Assembly: GCA_024711125.1 (NCBI GenBank)
Contig: JANJTM010000038.1
Span: 152,511 to 216,510, forward strand
Length of the DNA: 64,000 nucleotides
Direction: 5' to 3'
Source of the DNA: Rhodothermales bacterium
Lineage (GTDB): Bacteria; Bacteroidota; Rhodothermia; Rhodothermales; UBA10348
Part shown: piece by piece, positions 62,701-64,000 of the stretch
Layout of the letters: each line of letters opens with the position of its first letter
How positions within the stretch are numbered: the first letter of the stretch is position 1
Made by a program: the position numbers and the translations under genes
Notes under the pieces: model-generated
The model's database searches: none
The model's input: the letters and a program-made list of their open reading frames with translations, nothing else
Told to the model about the DNA's origin: nothing

Positions 62701-63638
62701 TGCTGCTGCGTCGTTCGGACCTGGCGCAGCCCCTGGATGCGTCGGCCCTGTTCCATCGTCCCGGCCGGCTCGTGCTCGAGATCGGCTTCGGCGACGGACG
62801 GTTCCTCGCCGGGCTGGCCCGTCGGCACCCGGACTGGAACCTGCTCGGCGTCGAGGTCTCCCTCGCCTCGGTCTCGCGGGCGTGGCGCCGCATGCGCCGG
62901 GAGGGGCTGCACACCGTGAGGCTCTTCAAGGGCAATGCGCGGTTCCTGGTGCGCGACGTGCTCCCGCCGGCATCGCTGCACCGGGTCTACGTCAACTTTC
63001 CCGATCCGTGGCCGCGCAAACGCCACCTCGAGAACCGGCTCCTTCAGGCCGAGTTTTTCGACCTCGTGTCCACGCGACTCGAACCGGGGGGGACGCTGTG
63101 CCTCACGACCGATCACGAGGAGTATTTCGACTTCGCGCGCGAACAGGCGGCCGGGTCGGGCCGATTCGAGGAGGCCGTGCTCGAACCTCCGCGCGAAACC
63201 CTCGAAACCAAGTACGCCCTGAAATGGCGGGCCGAAGCGCGGCATATCCAGCACGCCGCGTGGACCGTTCGTGACCCTGCGCCCGGGCAGGAACCCCGCA
63301 TACCGTTCGAACCGATGCAGCACGCACTCCTTGCCGGTGATCTTTCGGGCGTCGGAACGTTCACGAAGCAGGTTCGCCGCTTCGAGGGCGGTGCCGCAGT
63401 CGTGACCGAGGCCTTCCGGACCCTCGACGGTTCCGGGCTCCTGTTCACCGTCGTCGTCGAGGAGCCGGACCTGCGCCAGGAACTGCTCGTGCGTGCGTTC
63501 GAGAAGGAGGCGGGCGTACAGGTCGGGCTGCAGGCGTTCGGAGACCCGATCGCCACCCGGGGCGTACGCGAAGGCCTGAGGGCGGTGACTGCCTGGCTGG
63601 AAGCGCAGGGCCTCACGCTGGTCAAGACCTGGATTTAG
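62700..63638 (+). CDS. trmB: tRNA (guanine-N7-)-methyltransferase with C-terminal extension
   Basis: The 312-residue protein starts at ATG 62700 and has the SAM-binding LVLEIGFGDGRFLAGLAR (about 24-41) and the TrmB signature NFPDPWPRKRH. It methylates G46 of tRNAs. Usual TrmB proteins are about 220-250 residues. The extra 90 residues at the C-terminus form a separate alpha/beta segment without known motif. Extended TrmB forms exist in thermophiles such as Aquifex and Thermotoga. Its stop overlaps the stop of the biotin carboxylase gene on the other strand. Confidence 0.9.
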   Translation: MLLRRSDLAQPLDASALFHRPGRLVLEIGFGDGRFLAGLARRHPDWNLLGVEVSLASVSRAWRRMRREGLHTVRLFKGNARFLVRDVLPPASLHRVYVNFPDPWPRKRHLENRLLQAEFFDLVSTRLEPGGTLCLTTDHEEYFDFAREQAAGSGRFEEAVLEPPRETLETKYALKWRAEARHIQHAAWTVRDPAPGQEPRIPFEPMQHALLAGDLSGVGTFTKQVRRFEGGAAVVTEAFRTLDGSGLLFTVVVEEPDLRQELLVRAFEKEAGVQVGLQAFGDPIATRGVREGLRAVTAWLEAQGLTLVKTWI

Positions 63639-64000
63639 CGCCCCCGGTGCCGGCGCCGGCCCCAGGCGCTGACCGTCGGCACGTCGTCCACGGTGCGCGG
63701 CGGTGCGTGTCCGTTGGATCGAAGGTGGAGCAACACGGCGGCGGCGGCGAGCGCATCCTCGTCCTCCGACCGGCCCGCGAGCAGTTCCGGGCGGAAGTGG
63801 TCGGGCACGAAGTGCGTCGAGAACCGTCCGGAGCGGAAGGCCTCGTGCTCCATCACGAAGCGGCAGAAGGACAGCGTGGTCTCGACCCCGGAGATGTCGT
63901 ATTCGTCGATCGCGCGGATCATGCGCCGGATGGCGGCCTCCCGGGTCGGACCCCACACGGTCAGCTTCGAGATCATCGGGTCGTAGTGGATCTCGACCGA
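63635..64000 (-). CDS. Biotin carboxylase, C-terminal part (5' end outside window)
   Basis: The frame is open to the right edge. The visible 121 residues include the conserved HYDPMISKLTVWGPTREAAIRRM and the C-terminal FSTHFVPDHF pattern of biotin carboxylases (AccC/PccA). The enzyme carboxylates biotin with bicarbonate and ATP. There is no fused biotin-carrier domain: the protein ends about 65 residues after the FVPDHF motif. Whether it serves acetyl-CoA or propionyl-CoA carboxylase cannot be told. Confidence 0.88.
   Translation of the reverse strand, partial: SVEIHYDPMISKLTVWGPTREAAIRRMIRAIDEYDISGVETTLSFCRFVMEHEAFRSGRFSTHFVPDHFRPELLAGRSEDEDALAAAAVLLHLRSNGHAPPRTVDDVPTVSAWGRRRHRGR

Overview
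This 64 kb window looks like chromosomal DNA from a high-GC member of the Bacteroidota/Rhodothermota group, most likely a Rhodothermales-type marine bacterium. The placement is inferred from gene content. There is a PorX-type response regulator with a PglZ domain, a protein ending in a type A type IX secretion sorting domain (NYPNPFNP motif), a GldA/GldF/GldG-like ABC transporter set, and a TonB receptor with an N-terminal carboxypeptidase-regulatory domain. GC is about two thirds by eye. Several promoters appear to use a TAnnTT(T/C)G or TAnnTTG -10 element, and strong Shine-Dalgarno sequences are scarce. No transposase, integrase, phage gene, rRNA or CRISPR array was seen, so this is core genome rather than an island.

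Layout. 1-9.2 kb: histidine kinase tail, di-haem peroxidase-like lipoprotein, LysM protein, a translationally coupled aminotransferase and ADP-forming acyl-CoA ligase, TerC, a small unknown protein and an RsbU-type phosphatase. 9.3-19.3 kb (all minus strand): an information-processing block reading rplM-rpsI, rpsB-tsf, pyrH-frr, tRNA-Ser(GGA), yicC-gmk-coaBC, a uracil-DNA glycosylase-like gene and dnaB. A cluster of palindromic repeats sits between frr and yicC. 19.6-24 kb: a sigma factor/membrane protein pair, then dnaN and dnaA on the opposite strand. 24.2-30.5 kb (plus): DUF177-rpmF-plsX-fabH-fabD-fabG followed by a DEAD-box helicase. 30.5-36.9 kb: envelope and peptidase genes (ChaN-like, RlpA-like with SPOR, M49-like, S9). 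36.9-42.3 kb (minus): a polyamine block in which a polyacidic protein and a deoxyhypusine synthase-like enzyme precede speA, aguB and aguA. 42.7-48.3 kb (plus): gldA-gldF-gldG-DUF4340-htpG. 48.5-53.2 kb (minus): TonB receptor plus T9SS-exported beta-helix-like protein. 53.4-64 kb: MFS transporter, HAD phosphatase, rho with a very long disordered insert, porX-tsaE-folC, ferritin, a lipoprotein, an extended trmB and the tail of a biotin carboxylase.

How the genes fit together. The window combines replication (dnaA, dnaN, dnaB), translation, fatty-acid initiation and phospholipid entry (plsX, fabHDG), CoA synthesis, polyamine synthesis from arginine by the agmatine route, and parts of the gliding/T9SS machinery with its regulator. 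The parts most worth a second look are the DHS-like polyamine cluster with its acidic partner, the uracil-DNA glycosylase that has lost all Fe-S cysteines, the Rho insert, the 11-bp phased repeats before the TonB receptor, the 45-bp palindromic repeat cluster at 14.5 kb, and the shared promoter motif.
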